From CAZAMP01 sp964486455 (GTDB lineage: Bacteria > Eisenbacteria > RBG-16-71-46 > CAZAMP01), in NCBI GenBank assembly GCA_964486455.1, contig CAZAMP010000025.1:1-64000 (forward strand): DNA of 64,000 bases, given 5' to 3'. Each line of letters starts with the position of its first letter. Within the stretch, counting starts at the first letter, position 1. Below the pieces are notes generated by a model, which worked only from the letters and a program-made list of their open reading frames with translations, was not told the DNA's origin and ran no database searches. This document shows positions 42,753-52,818 of the stretch, piece by piece. The position numbers and the translations under genes are program-made.

Positions 42753-43163
42753 CTACAGCCCCACCATTCGCTGGCGGGCGAGCGCCCGTTTCAGCGCCAC
42801 TTCCGCTCTCGCCACGTCGATCGTCGAGTCGCCGATCGCCTGCTTGAGGCGGCCCCGCGCGCGCTCTTCGGCCTTCTTGGCCCGGTCGGCGTCGATTTCA
42901 TCGGGACGCTCGATCGCGTCGGCCAGAACCACCGCACTATTGCCCGAGACCTCGAAGAAGCCGCCGCTCAACGAGTAGACGGTCTCCTGTCCCCCGGGGT
43001 CCCTCACGATGAACTTGCCGGGAGCGAGCGCCGAAATGAGCGGCGCGTGGTTCGAGAGCACGCCAAAGTAACCCATGAGACCCGGGAGGAGGACGTAGGA
43101 AACATCCTCCTCGAAAACCGTCTTCTCCGGCGTCAGAACGCTCAGATGGAATGTGCTTGCCAT
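42753..43163 (-). CDS. atpC: ATP synthase F1 epsilon subunit
   Basis: 136 aa. N-terminal beta-sandwich with the usual GYFGVLSNHAPLISAL, then a C-terminal helical hairpin (RAKKAEERARGRLKQA) that can inhibit rotation. Last gene of the operon, 24 bases after atpD. Confidence 0.95.
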   Translation of the reverse strand: MASTFHLSVLTPEKTVFEEDVSYVLLPGLMGYFGVLSNHAPLISALAPGKFIVRDPGGQETVYSLSGGFFEVSGNSAVVLADAIERPDEIDADRAKKAEERARGRLKQAIGDSTIDVARAEVALKRALARQRMVGL

Positions 43164-43187
43164 ACGATTACTTCCGGTTGCCTGTGT

Positions 43188-44618
43188 CTACGCCGCACCG
43201 GCGCGCATCTGCTCGGCCTTCTCGACGGCATCCTCGATCGCGCCGCACATGTAGAACGCCTGCTCCGGCAGATCATCGTGCTTGCCGTCGCAGATTTCCT
43301 GGAAGCTCCGGATGGAGTCCTCCACCTTCACGTATTTGCCCTTGGATCCCGTGAACACCTCCGCCACGAAGAACGGCTGGCTCAAGAACTTCTGGAGCTT
43401 GCGGGCGCGCGTCACGAGCACCTTGTCCTCCTCAGACAGCTCATCCATGCCGAGGATGGCGATGATGTCCTGGAGGTCTTTGTAGCGCTGCAGGATCGTC
43501 TGCACCCGCCGGGCGGTCGCATAATGCTCCTCACCCACAACCTGCGGATCAAGGATCCGACTCGTGGAGTCGAGCGGGTCCACCGCCGGATAGATCCCGA
43601 GCTCCGAGATCTGGCGGCTCAAGACCGTCGTGGCATCGAGGTGCGTAAACGCCGTGGCGGGCGCCGGGTCGGTGAGGTCGTCCGCGGGCACGTAGATGGC
43701 CTGCACCGATGTGATCGACCCGTTCGTCGTCGAGGTAATCCGCTCCTGCAACTCACCCATCTCGGTGGCAAGCGTCGGCTGGTATCCGACCGCGCTTGGC
43801 ATGCGTCCGAGAAGCGCCGACACCTCAGAGCCCGCCTGGACAAACCGGAAGATGTTATCGATGAACAGCAGCACGTCCTGGTGCATCTCTTCGCGGAAGT
43901 GCTCGGCGATCGTCACACCGCTCAGCCCCACGCGGAGCCGCGCGCCTGGTGGCTCGTTCATCTGACCGAAGACGAGGGCGGCCTTGTCAACGACCTTCGA
44001 GCCATCCGGCTGGGGCTCGTTCATCTCGAGCCAGAGGTCGTTTCCTTCACGTGTCCGCTCACCGACACCCGCGAAAACCGAGTAGCCGCCGTGGAACGTC
44101 GCGATGTTATTGATCAGCTCTTTCACGATGACGGTCTTGCCGAGACCCGCGCCGCCGAAGAGCCCGATCTTTCCGCCCTTCGGATACGGCGTCAGCAGAT
44201 CGATGACCTTCACACCGGTCTCGAGGATTTCCGTCTTCGTGTCCTGATCCATTAGAGGCGGCGGAGACGCATGAATGGGACTGCGCTTCTCAGGCTCGGC
44301 GATGTCCCCCAGGCCGTCGATCACCTTGCCGGTGAGGCTGAAGATCCGTCCGAGCGTCTGCTCGCCGACCGGCACGCTGATCGGCTCTCCGGTATCCAGC
44401 GCCTTCATCCCGCGGACGAGCCCATCCGTCGAGGCCATGGCCACCGTTCGCACGATGTTGTTCCCGATGTGCAACGCCACCTCGCAAACGAGGTCGATCT
44501 TTCGCTCCTCATCCTTGACGGTGATGGCGTTCATCATTTCGGGCAGGTTCTCCGACGGGAACTCGAAGTCCACCGTGGGACCGATCACCTGTATGACCTT
44601 CCCCCAGTTCTCTGCCAT
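43188..44618 (-). CDS. atpD: ATP synthase F1 beta subunit (catalytic)
   Basis: 476 aa, full length. P-loop GGAGLGKTVIVKELI (Leu where Val is usual), catalytic Glu in GVGERTREGNDLW, DELSEED-like C-terminal region present as MDELSEEDKVLV, and ALLGRMPSAVGYQPTLATEMG. It makes ATP from ADP and Pi in F1. Thirteen bases separate it from atpG. Confidence 0.98.
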   Translation of the reverse strand: MAENWGKVIQVIGPTVDFEFPSENLPEMMNAITVKDEERKIDLVCEVALHIGNNIVRTVAMASTDGLVRGMKALDTGEPISVPVGEQTLGRIFSLTGKVIDGLGDIAEPEKRSPIHASPPPLMDQDTKTEILETGVKVIDLLTPYPKGGKIGLFGGAGLGKTVIVKELINNIATFHGGYSVFAGVGERTREGNDLWLEMNEPQPDGSKVVDKAALVFGQMNEPPGARLRVGLSGVTIAEHFREEMHQDVLLFIDNIFRFVQAGSEVSALLGRMPSAVGYQPTLATEMGELQERITSTTNGSITSVQAIYVPADDLTDPAPATAFTHLDATTVLSRQISELGIYPAVDPLDSTSRILDPQVVGEEHYATARRVQTILQRYKDLQDIIAILGMDELSEEDKVLVTRARKLQKFLSQPFFVAEVFTGSKGKYVKVEDSIRSFQEICDGKHDDLPEQAFYMCGAIEDAVEKAEQMRAGAA

Positions 44619-44631
44619 CTCTTCTATCCTC

Positions 44632-45492
44632 CTAGGTCACGGCCTCGGCGGTTCCGACGATGTCGGCGAGCTCGGATGTGATAGCCGCCTGCCGGAGTCG
44701 ATTTCGTTTCAGGATGAGTGCGTCTATGAACTCTTCCGCGTTACGCGTGGCGTTGCCCATGGCGATCATGCGCGTGGCATGCTCCGCGGCAAAGCTCTCC
44801 GCCAACATGGAATAAATCTGAGCGGTGGTGTAGCGCGGGACGAGCTGGTCGAAGATCTCGGCCTCGGACGGCTCGAAGATGTAGTTGCCGCCTCCGCCGC
44901 CTTCGTCGCCCCCCTCAACGTCTTCAATCGGGAGAAACGGGGTCACGACGATGTTTCGCCGCGTCGCCGAGATGAACTGCGTCGAGATGAGAGTGACCCG
45001 ATCGACCTCACCGCGCGTGAACGGATCCACCGCAGCGTGCGCGATCTTCCGGACCATCTCGAAGTCGACCTGATCGCCGATGCCGATGAACGGCGTCGTC
45101 GCCGGCCAGCCCCGATGCTTGAGATAGCCGACGCCCTTGCGTCCCACCACGGTCAACTGGAGCTTGTCGGGATCCTTGTCGCGCAGGAAATCCCCCGCGG
45201 CACGTCCGAGATTCGTGTTGTAGCCACCGCACAGACCGCGGTCGGATGTCACGAGAAGCAGGGCCTCACGGTCCCCTTCCCGTTTCTGGAAGAACGGGTG
45301 TTCCTCGGCCGCAGTGGACTTCGCCAGCATCTGGAGAACTGCGCTGAGCTTCTCCGCGTATGGCCTCGCCGCACCCAGCTTCTCCTGCGCGCGCCGCAGC
45401 TTCGCGGCCGCCACCATCTCCATCGCTTTGGTGATCTGCTGCGTACTCTTGATCGAGCGGATTCGCCGCTTCAGATCACGAAGTGTGGCCAC
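44632..45492 (-). CDS. atpG: ATP synthase F1 gamma subunit (rotor shaft)
   Basis: 286 aa. N-terminal ATLRDLKRRIRSIKSTQQITKAM and C-terminal ALILKRNRLRQAAITSEL form the coiled-coil shaft; the internal TSDRGLCGGYN is conserved. A Gly-rich insert (EGGDEGGGGGNYI) near residue 200 is unusual for the family. Start 4 bases after atpA. Confidence 0.97.
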   Translation of the reverse strand: MATLRDLKRRIRSIKSTQQITKAMEMVAAAKLRRAQEKLGAARPYAEKLSAVLQMLAKSTAAEEHPFFQKREGDREALLLVTSDRGLCGGYNTNLGRAAGDFLRDKDPDKLQLTVVGRKGVGYLKHRGWPATTPFIGIGDQVDFEMVRKIAHAAVDPFTRGEVDRVTLISTQFISATRRNIVVTPFLPIEDVEGGDEGGGGGNYIFEPSEAEIFDQLVPRYTTAQIYSMLAESFAAEHATRMIAMGNATRNAEEFIDALILKRNRLRQAAITSELADIVGTAEAVT

Positions 45493-45496
45493 CTAT

Positions 45497-47041
<1,545 letters not shown>

Positions 47042-47043
47042 CC

Positions 47044-47610
47044 CTACACCTCTTTGGCGCTCTCACGGAGCGATATCGCCCTGAGCTCGTTCCGAAGGAC
47101 CTGGAGGTGGTGACGGATGCTGTCATCGATGATCTGGCCGCCAAGGATGACGACCACGCCGCCGATCACAGACGGATCCATCTCCTCCTCTAGGACAATT
47201 TCCAGGCCCGTGCGCGCCTCCAGCGCCCGAGTCAGGCGGTCACGCTCTCCCCCATCGAGCTTTACCGCCGTCATCACGTTGGCCTTGAGGATTCCCTGGT
47301 CTTTCTCGAGGAGCTTCGTGTATTCGGAGGCGATATCCTCGAGGAGGCCGAAACGGCCTTTACGGCGAATGAGAAGCAGGAATTCGAGCAACGTCGGATC
47401 AACCTGCCCCTCCAGGGTGGCCCTCAGAAACGCTTCTTTTCGTTCGGGGGAAACTTTGGGCGAGCCAAGCAGGTCCATAAAAGAGCGATCATCCTTGAGA
47501 AGCGCAACCAGCGCGGTGAGCTGATTGCCCACGGCCGGTGTCACACCGCGCTCTTTGGCGACCTTGAATGCCGCCTGCGCGTATCTTCTCGAGAGTCCGG
47601 ATTCCCTCAT
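47044..47610 (-). CDS. atpH: ATP synthase F1 delta subunit
   Basis: 188 aa. N-terminal helical domain (LSRRYAQAAFKVAKERG) and the conserved C-terminal segment (DPSVIGGVVVILGGQIIDDSIRHHLQVL). It connects the F1 crown to the b stalk. Directly abuts atpF (no gap). Confidence 0.95.
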   Translation of the reverse strand: MRESGLSRRYAQAAFKVAKERGVTPAVGNQLTALVALLKDDRSFMDLLGSPKVSPERKEAFLRATLEGQVDPTLLEFLLLIRRKGRFGLLEDIASEYTKLLEKDQGILKANVMTAVKLDGGERDRLTRALEARTGLEIVLEEEMDPSVIGGVVVILGGQIIDDSIRHHLQVLRNELRAISLRESAKEV

Positions 47611-48102
47611 CTAGGCCTTGCCTACTCCGTCGATCGTCTTTGCGATCAACTCTCGGTGCTTGGCGTCGTCGAGTCGCTCCTGGATGATCTTCTCCGTCGA
47701 TCGGATCGTCATTTCGACGATCTCGTCACGCAGCTCGATCCGGGCCTTGTCCAGCTCGCGCTGGGCGCTGTCCCGGGCGCGGTCGCGAATCTCATCCGCC
47801 TCACGCCGGGACTCGGCCTTGATCGTTTCCGCGATCTGTTGGGCTTCCGAGACCCCTTCTTGGATCCGTGCCCGCTTGACGGCCTCGATTTCCTTGAGCT
47901 TCTCTTCGTACTCGCCACGCAACCTGCCCGCTTGCGACTTGTCGCGGTCTATCGTCGCGAACTCATCGGCGATGCGCCTTCTGCGGTCCTCGAGGAACTG
48001 CATCAGGGGACCCCACGCGAATTTCCGCAGGACCCACAGGACGATCAGAAATCCGAAAATGTTCGTGACGATGACAGCGATGTCTTGCTGGGTCACTTGC
48101 AT
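47611..48102 (-). CDS. atpF: ATP synthase Fo b subunit
   Basis: 163 aa. One N-terminal membrane helix (VTNIFGFLIVLWVLRKFAW) and a long charged helix (residues 35-160) forming the peripheral stalk. Only one b gene is present, so the stalk is probably a homodimer. Confidence 0.95.
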   Translation of the reverse strand: MQVTQQDIAVIVTNIFGFLIVLWVLRKFAWGPLMQFLEDRRRRIADEFATIDRDKSQAGRLRGEYEEKLKEIEAVKRARIQEGVSEAQQIAETIKAESRREADEIRDRARDSAQRELDKARIELRDEIVEMTIRSTEKIIQERLDDAKHRELIAKTIDGVGKA

Positions 48103-48136
48103 CGTTGGCTTCTCCGGCTCGTAGTGGAGCCTCCTA

Positions 48137-48358
48137 TCACACCTTGCCCATGAGCAGGATGACGGTCAGCAGCGCATAGATCGTCAGCGCCTCGATAAAC
48201 GCGGCACCGATAACCATTGCCGTTTGGATCTTTGCGATCGCTTCCGGCTGACGCCCCATCGCTTCCATTGCGCCGCCCACTGCGCGGCCAAGGCCCAGAC
48301 CCGATCCCAACGCCGCAAGTCCGACACCGAGCGGAAGTCCAATGCCCAGCAGATTCAT
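48137..48358 (-). CDS. atpE: ATP synthase Fo c subunit
   Basis: 73 aa, two membrane helices joined by the polar loop GRQPEA. The ion-binding carboxylate is E56 (FIEALTIY). The Na+-binding set (a Gln in helix 1 and Ser after the Glu) is absent: helix 1 reads GSGLGLGRA and Ala follows E56. This favours proton coupling. Confidence 0.96.
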   Translation of the reverse strand: MNLLGIGLPLGVGLAALGSGLGLGRAVGGAMEAMGRQPEAIAKIQTAMVIGAAFIEALTIYALLTVILLMGKV

Positions 48359-48395
48359 GAGTGCGATCCTCCTTCAGTACTTGCCCCGATACTCC

Positions 48396-49382
48396 TCAAT
48401 GTTCTTCGTGCGGGAGCGCCAGGGCGAAGTAGATAGTACTCAACAACGTAAATACCAGTGCCTGTATCGTCCCGGTCAGAAGCGCCAGGAAGACGAACGG
48501 CACTTGGAACGGAATCCCGATAGGAATGTGACTGAACGCCAGGGCCATCGCCCCGAGCGTCGCGAACACGGCGATCAGCTTGTCCTCGCCGAAGACGTTG
48601 CCGAAGAGCCGGAGCGAAAGCGACAGCGGTCGCGCCAGCTCACCGATGATGTGAAGCGGCAGCATCAGCGGGGTGAGCGACCAACCGATCGCGTCTCTGG
48701 GCGAGCCGCACAGGTGATGGATGAACCCGCCGATCCCGTTCTGCTTCACTCCGGTCCACTGCACGTATAGGAAGACGGTGATCGCCAACGCCACCGTCAT
48801 CCGGAAGTGCGACGTCGGGCTCATCAAGAACGGAACGAGCCCCATGAAGTTCATGAGCCATATGTAGAGGAAGAGTGTGCCGAGGAACGGCACGAGATGC
48901 TTTCCGCGCTCTCCCACGATGGCCGCAAGGAAATCGTATAACCCTCCCACGATCAGCTCGACTACGTTCTGCAGCTTGCCCGGAACGAGCGTCATGTTCC
49001 TCGTCGCGGTCCGCATGACGATCGCGAAAGCGATGGTGAGGATCAGACCGAAAATCGTCGGCTGGAACATCTCCAACGTCTTGCCGACCGTCGCCTGCGA
49101 CTTGGCCGGGAGCTGTTTGACGATGATGTCCAGGATCGAGAGAATGTGATAGTGCGGCTCGTGATGCGCATCGTGCTCGCCGGCGGCCCCGTGCGCGGCC
49201 TCGACCGCGTGTCCGTCGTCGTGTGAGTCGACGACTTCCTCGACGACAGCATGCGACGACCCGTGCGCGTCTTCGGCGTGGTCCACTTCTGACGCGTTCG
49301 CGAGAATCACCAACGAGACGGCCCAACCGACCAGAAGCACCACCAACGCCTGCTTGGCAATCCTCTTACGCAACTCACTCAC
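48396..49382 (-). CDS. atpB: ATP synthase Fo a subunit with His/Asp-rich N-terminal extension
   Basis: 328 aa from a GTG that overlaps the atpI stop by 8 bases. The core (from about residue 80) has five to six membrane helices and the essential Arg in GELARPLSLSLRLFGNVFGE. Before it come a leader-like helix (ALVVLLVGWAVSLVILA) and some 46 residues with eleven His and many Asp/Glu, predicted outside the membrane. Longer N-termini with a leader are known in Bacteroidetes/Chlorobi-type a subunits; the histidine content stands out here. Confidence 0.95.
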   Translation of the reverse strand: MSELRKRIAKQALVVLLVGWAVSLVILANASEVDHAEDAHGSSHAVVEEVVDSHDDGHAVEAAHGAAGEHDAHHEPHYHILSILDIIVKQLPAKSQATVGKTLEMFQPTIFGLILTIAFAIVMRTATRNMTLVPGKLQNVVELIVGGLYDFLAAIVGERGKHLVPFLGTLFLYIWLMNFMGLVPFLMSPTSHFRMTVALAITVFLYVQWTGVKQNGIGGFIHHLCGSPRDAIGWSLTPLMLPLHIIGELARPLSLSLRLFGNVFGEDKLIAVFATLGAMALAFSHIPIGIPFQVPFVFLALLTGTIQALVFTLLSTIYFALALPHEEH

Positions 49383-49770
49383 CCCCGACGGTGCCGGAGT
49401 TCTCCGGCTGCTTGGCGAAAACCTGTCCCAGTGATCTGAGAAACATGACGAAGAGAATGATCGTGAAACCGATCGCGGCCGTGAGGATCTGCGGCACCGG
49501 GCGCCCGTAGAGCAGGGCGAAACCGAGCGCCAGCATGGCCAGCTTCAATATGATATCGAGCGCGATGAGTGCGGGCCTGCGAGGACGGTCCGGGCGGATG
49601 TGCTCGGTCAGTCGGCGGAGGATATAGATGTTTGCCATACCCCAGAGCACACCGCCGAGCATGGGCAAAACCAGCTCGGTATGTCCCAAGGACATCAAAA
49701 TGGCTGCCGCGATGACTCCGAGCGTCCCGGCCGACAGCTGGAGACGACCAATCGTTCCCAACATCACCAC
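49375..49770 (-). CDS. atpI: ATP synthase subunit I-like membrane protein
   Basis: 131 aa with four hydrophobic segments (LGVIAAAILMSLG, VLPMLGGVLWGMANIYIL, ALIALDIILKLAMLALGFALLYG, ILTAAIGFTIILFVMF). Position between atpZ and atpB and the size fit AtpI, which helps assemble the c ring. GGAAGG precedes the GTG start; the ATG two codons in is an alternative. Confidence 0.75.
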   Translation of the reverse strand: MVMLGTIGRLQLSAGTLGVIAAAILMSLGHTELVLPMLGGVLWGMANIYILRRLTEHIRPDRPRRPALIALDIILKLAMLALGFALLYGRPVPQILTAAIGFTIILFVMFLRSLGQVFAKQPENSGTVGGE

Positions 49771-49801
49771 CCAACCCTTCCGTTGTCACTGCCGTGCCGT
49801 T

Positions 49802-50023
49802 CTATTCGGCCTTCTTCAACAGAAGGTAAACCTCACGCCCACCGGCGATCATCCCCAAGGCCGTCATGACGACCTTCACCCACTCGCCGACGTGGAGCCA
49901 GCGAACCAGTGCCCATCCGATGCCGAATCCCACGAGGGGTGCGGCGAGGAGCATCATCGGAATCATCGTGTAGAGTCCGATGCTCCGCATGCCTTTGAGC
50001 TTCTCTCGGTCGCGTTCCTTCAT
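49802..50023 (-). CDS. atpZ: AtpZ/AtpI-like small membrane protein
   Basis: 73 aa, two membrane helices (GLYTMIPMMLLAAPLVGFGIGWALV and VVMTALGMIAGGREVYLLL), the normal AtpZ layout at the head of ATP synthase operons. It is thought to aid Mg2+ entry or assembly. A strong sigma-70 promoter lies 54 bases upstream. Confidence 0.82.
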   Translation of the reverse strand: MKERDREKLKGMRSIGLYTMIPMMLLAAPLVGFGIGWALVRWLHVGEWVKVVMTALGMIAGGREVYLLLKKAE

Positions 50024-50083
50024 CTTCCCACCAAGAGAGCCCTACCATCGGAGTCGAGCGCGATCCCAAAACGCAAGACGGGA

Positions 50084-50112
50084 AGGATATGGAAACGCGT
50101 CAGAACCGTCAA
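50084..50112 (-). promoter_or_regulatory. Sigma-70 promoter of the ATP synthase operon
   Basis: Read on the minus strand: TTGACG (50107-50112), exactly 17 bases, then TATCCT (50084-50089). Transcription would start near 50077, some 50 bases before atpZ. The -35 box overlaps the last codons of the upstream DUF971 gene. Confidence 0.65.
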
Positions 50113-50456
50113 CCGCTTTCTTGACCCGATGGTGAGCCTTCTTTCGCCGCGAGACGATGGAGCCGATCGAACGCGAAGATCCCCGTATCGTGTCCGTCGC
50201 TCCAAGTGATTTTCACGGCGTAGGTTCCAACAGGCTTGATATCGAGCGGCTTGATATCCTCCGGCACCGTGTTCGGATCCAAGATGGGATGACCCGTCAA
50301 CTCATCCACACAGCCGGCGCAGTGGCACGCGCGCCGCAGATCGGGATATCGAAAGTCGCTCACCCGACCATCGTGCCACGTGATACGCAGGGTTTCCTTG
50401 CCGGCCGAGATCTCCTTCGGGACGATTTCTTGACTGAATTCCACATCGTCTCCCAT
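50109..50456 (-). CDS. DUF971 (GBBH-like N-terminal) protein
   Basis: 115 aa. The DUF971 pattern is clear: LRITWHDGRVSDFRYPDLRRACHCAGCVDE followed by VGTYAVKITWSDGHDTGIFAFDRL. The CxCxxC region resembles the Zn-binding segment of gamma-butyrobetaine hydroxylase N-terminal domains; stand-alone members often accompany Mrp/ApbC Fe-S carriers. No partner gene is adjacent here. Confidence 0.88.
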   Translation of the reverse strand: MGDDVEFSQEIVPKEISAGKETLRITWHDGRVSDFRYPDLRRACHCAGCVDELTGHPILDPNTVPEDIKPLDIKPVGTYAVKITWSDGHDTGIFAFDRLHRLAAKEGSPSGQESG

Positions 50457-50570
50457 CTATCCCGCGCCGCATTCGGGGCGCTGATCGGTCATGTTGCGGC
50501 CTCGACCCCAAAGTGTACATCGTCGTCGCGGTCCTGCCGAGCCTACTCGCCTTACCCCGACATGAGAATT

Positions 50571-50584
50571 TGCTATGATATAAT
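50571..50584 (+). promoter_or_regulatory. Extended -10 promoter upstream of the lipoprotein gene
   Basis: TGCTATGAT (50571-50579) is a TGn-extended -10, overlapping TATAAT (50579-50584), in an A/T-rich stretch about 55 bases before the ATG at 50638. A TTACCC about 16 bases upstream is the only -35 candidate. Confidence 0.45.
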
Positions 50585-50637
50585 CAGTAATCATAATGCA
50601 TTGCCATATATGCTGATCTCACAGTCGGGGGGAACTC

Positions 50638-52816
50638 ATGCCGAGCCGCTTTCTCACCTTCATGCTGGCCGCCCTGATGATCGCCGGCGGATGTTCGAAG
50701 AAGGACAGCACCGCCCCCGACGATGGCGGCGGCGGTGACAATGGAGACGGGTACACGCTCGAGGAAGAAGCCACCATCGGCGCCGGTGGCGGCACGCTCG
50801 AGGCCGACGACTTCACGCTGACCGTTCGTCCCGGCGCGTTCGATGCCGGATACGATCTATCTCTTCACGCCTCAACGACCGACCTCCCGTTCGGAGACTC
50901 AGAGGTCACGCGGGTGTTTCGAATCGAAGGGTTGCCGGATGACTGGTCCGACACTCTCGACGTGAGCATTGCGTACGAAGGCGATCTGGCTGAGGGTGGG
51001 GAAATCGCTGTTGGTTGGCCCACCCAAGAGCCCTATGAAGAAGACTCGACACTTGTCACGTACAGCTTCCCTGAGGCCAGCCTCTCTGACGGTCGGCTGA
51101 TTTCCGTGATCCCGCCGGTCACGCGATCGACTCATGTGTCAGATCGACGTGCTACCTCAACCAAGGCCGGCCAGAATCGCGGTGTCCAGGTCGCTGGGCT
51201 CGACGGTACGAAGAGGAAGACCTACTACCGGTCGGACCTCAACTTCCGGATCAACTGCTCGACCGCGTTGACTCCTCTCCTTGAGGGTTGGACTCCTCCG
51301 TATCCTACACGACGCGCGCACAACGATTGAGGAACAGCTTGGCCTGACGTTTCTTCAACATCGGTGGAGATGGCCGCTATACGTGACTATCGAGGCCTTG
51401 GCGTCAGACGGGCCAGGGTGGATTGCCATCAATACACACCGACCCGGGATCATCATCGATGAGGACTTCCTGATCCAACAGGGCCTGACGGAGCTACAGG
51501 TTCCAACGGGAACCTGGCTGACCTCACTATGCTTGAATAGCTACTACCAGACCCCAATTCCAGACCGGGGCTGGCTTGCCCAGGCCATCCTGAGCTGGGC
51601 GGAAGAGAAGTTCACTGACTCTCCGGAGCAGTATGTCCCAGGGGACTACGCAGCGAGCAGTGTCGCGGCGCCGTTTCGAGGCCTGCAACCAGGTGCGGGA
51701 AGCTCCTACGGGGCGAGGGCAGCACATGGCGTCGGAATGGCCGCACTCATCAAGCATATGATGGATGAAGGCTTTCTGACGCCGGGTGGCATTGGGGCCA
51801 TCTATGATCGTATCCACGGTCGAATGTCAGAGACCGACGCACTGCTGGCGGAAGTCTCGTTGCCACTCACCACCTGGTGGCCGGATTTCTTCAGACGTTT
51901 CGTCGCCAGTGATATCTACGGGGTCGGGAGCGAAGCTTTCTACGAAGGCGAAAACGTCACGGATTCGTGGATCATTGACGGCCCTGAGGACACGGAGGTG
52001 CTCTTCAGCGAACACTATCCAGATCTCTCGGCCAGGATATTCCGTATGGCTCTCAGGCGCGCTGATCTCGACCCCAGCGCCACACTTCGGTTCACGCTCA
52101 GCAGCAGTCAGATCTCCACCGAGAACCTCACGACGCTAGTCTTCGGATACGACTTCACTAGCGGCACCGGCAAATTTACCTACTACGATGAGGGTAACGA
52201 TTTCCCGCTGACCGGCCTGAAAGACTTATACGATGAGGGGGTCTACCTGCTCCTGGCCGTCGTGGTGAACAGCTACGGTGCACCACCCTACACGGGAACG
52301 GGCGAAGTCGATCTGGCGATCACGTTGGAAGAGGAGGAACCAACCGGGTACGCGCAGGTCCGTCTCGAGATGCGACTCAACGTCCGCAGGTATTTCACGG
52401 ACGACAACTACGAAGTGCACTACTTCGATGATGTCTTCACACTCGATCGAACCGTGGACAACGAAAGCGGGACCCCCAGCATCTTCCGCGGGAGCTGGGA
52501 GTACCCTGAAGATCCGTGCCAACCGACGCATGGTTTGCTGACGTCCAGTATCAATATCGACGGGAGCACCGCCACGCTATCCTATGAGAACCAACTTGGA
52601 ACCACGGCGGACGAATGCGCCGTGTTTCAGAGGTGCTACACGCATCCATTGCCCCGTACGGGTGAGCACACGTATTCCGTCGTAGGGGAAGAAATCGATA
52701 GCTTCTTTGAGTCGACACCGATAGACAGCTACTACAACGACAAGGGATTCTGGGTGGGGATCGACGAGATTCTCCCCGATGCCGGCAACAACCTCTCGAT
52801 GACGTTTGTGGAATGA
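50638..52816 (+). pseudogene. Large secreted lipoprotein gene split by a frameshift
   Basis: Two frames, 50638-51330 and 51281-52816, read as one protein of about 725 aa if one base is removed near 51288-51289 (GGTTGG to GGTGG). The first part has a lipobox (MIAGGC) and a Gly/Asp linker, then a ZU5-like strand-rich stretch (GGTLEADDFTLTVRPGAFDAG). The second part lacks its own ribosome-binding site and starts mid-domain (GLLRILHDARTTIEEQLG), continues with a helical stretch that includes YGARAAHGVGMAALIKHM, and ends in beta-rich modules. A true mutation, programmed shift or assembly error cannot be told apart here. The function is unknown; the middle region recalls secreted peptidase-like scaffolds but no HExxH is present. 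Confidence 0.65.
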
Positions 52817-52818
52817 CG

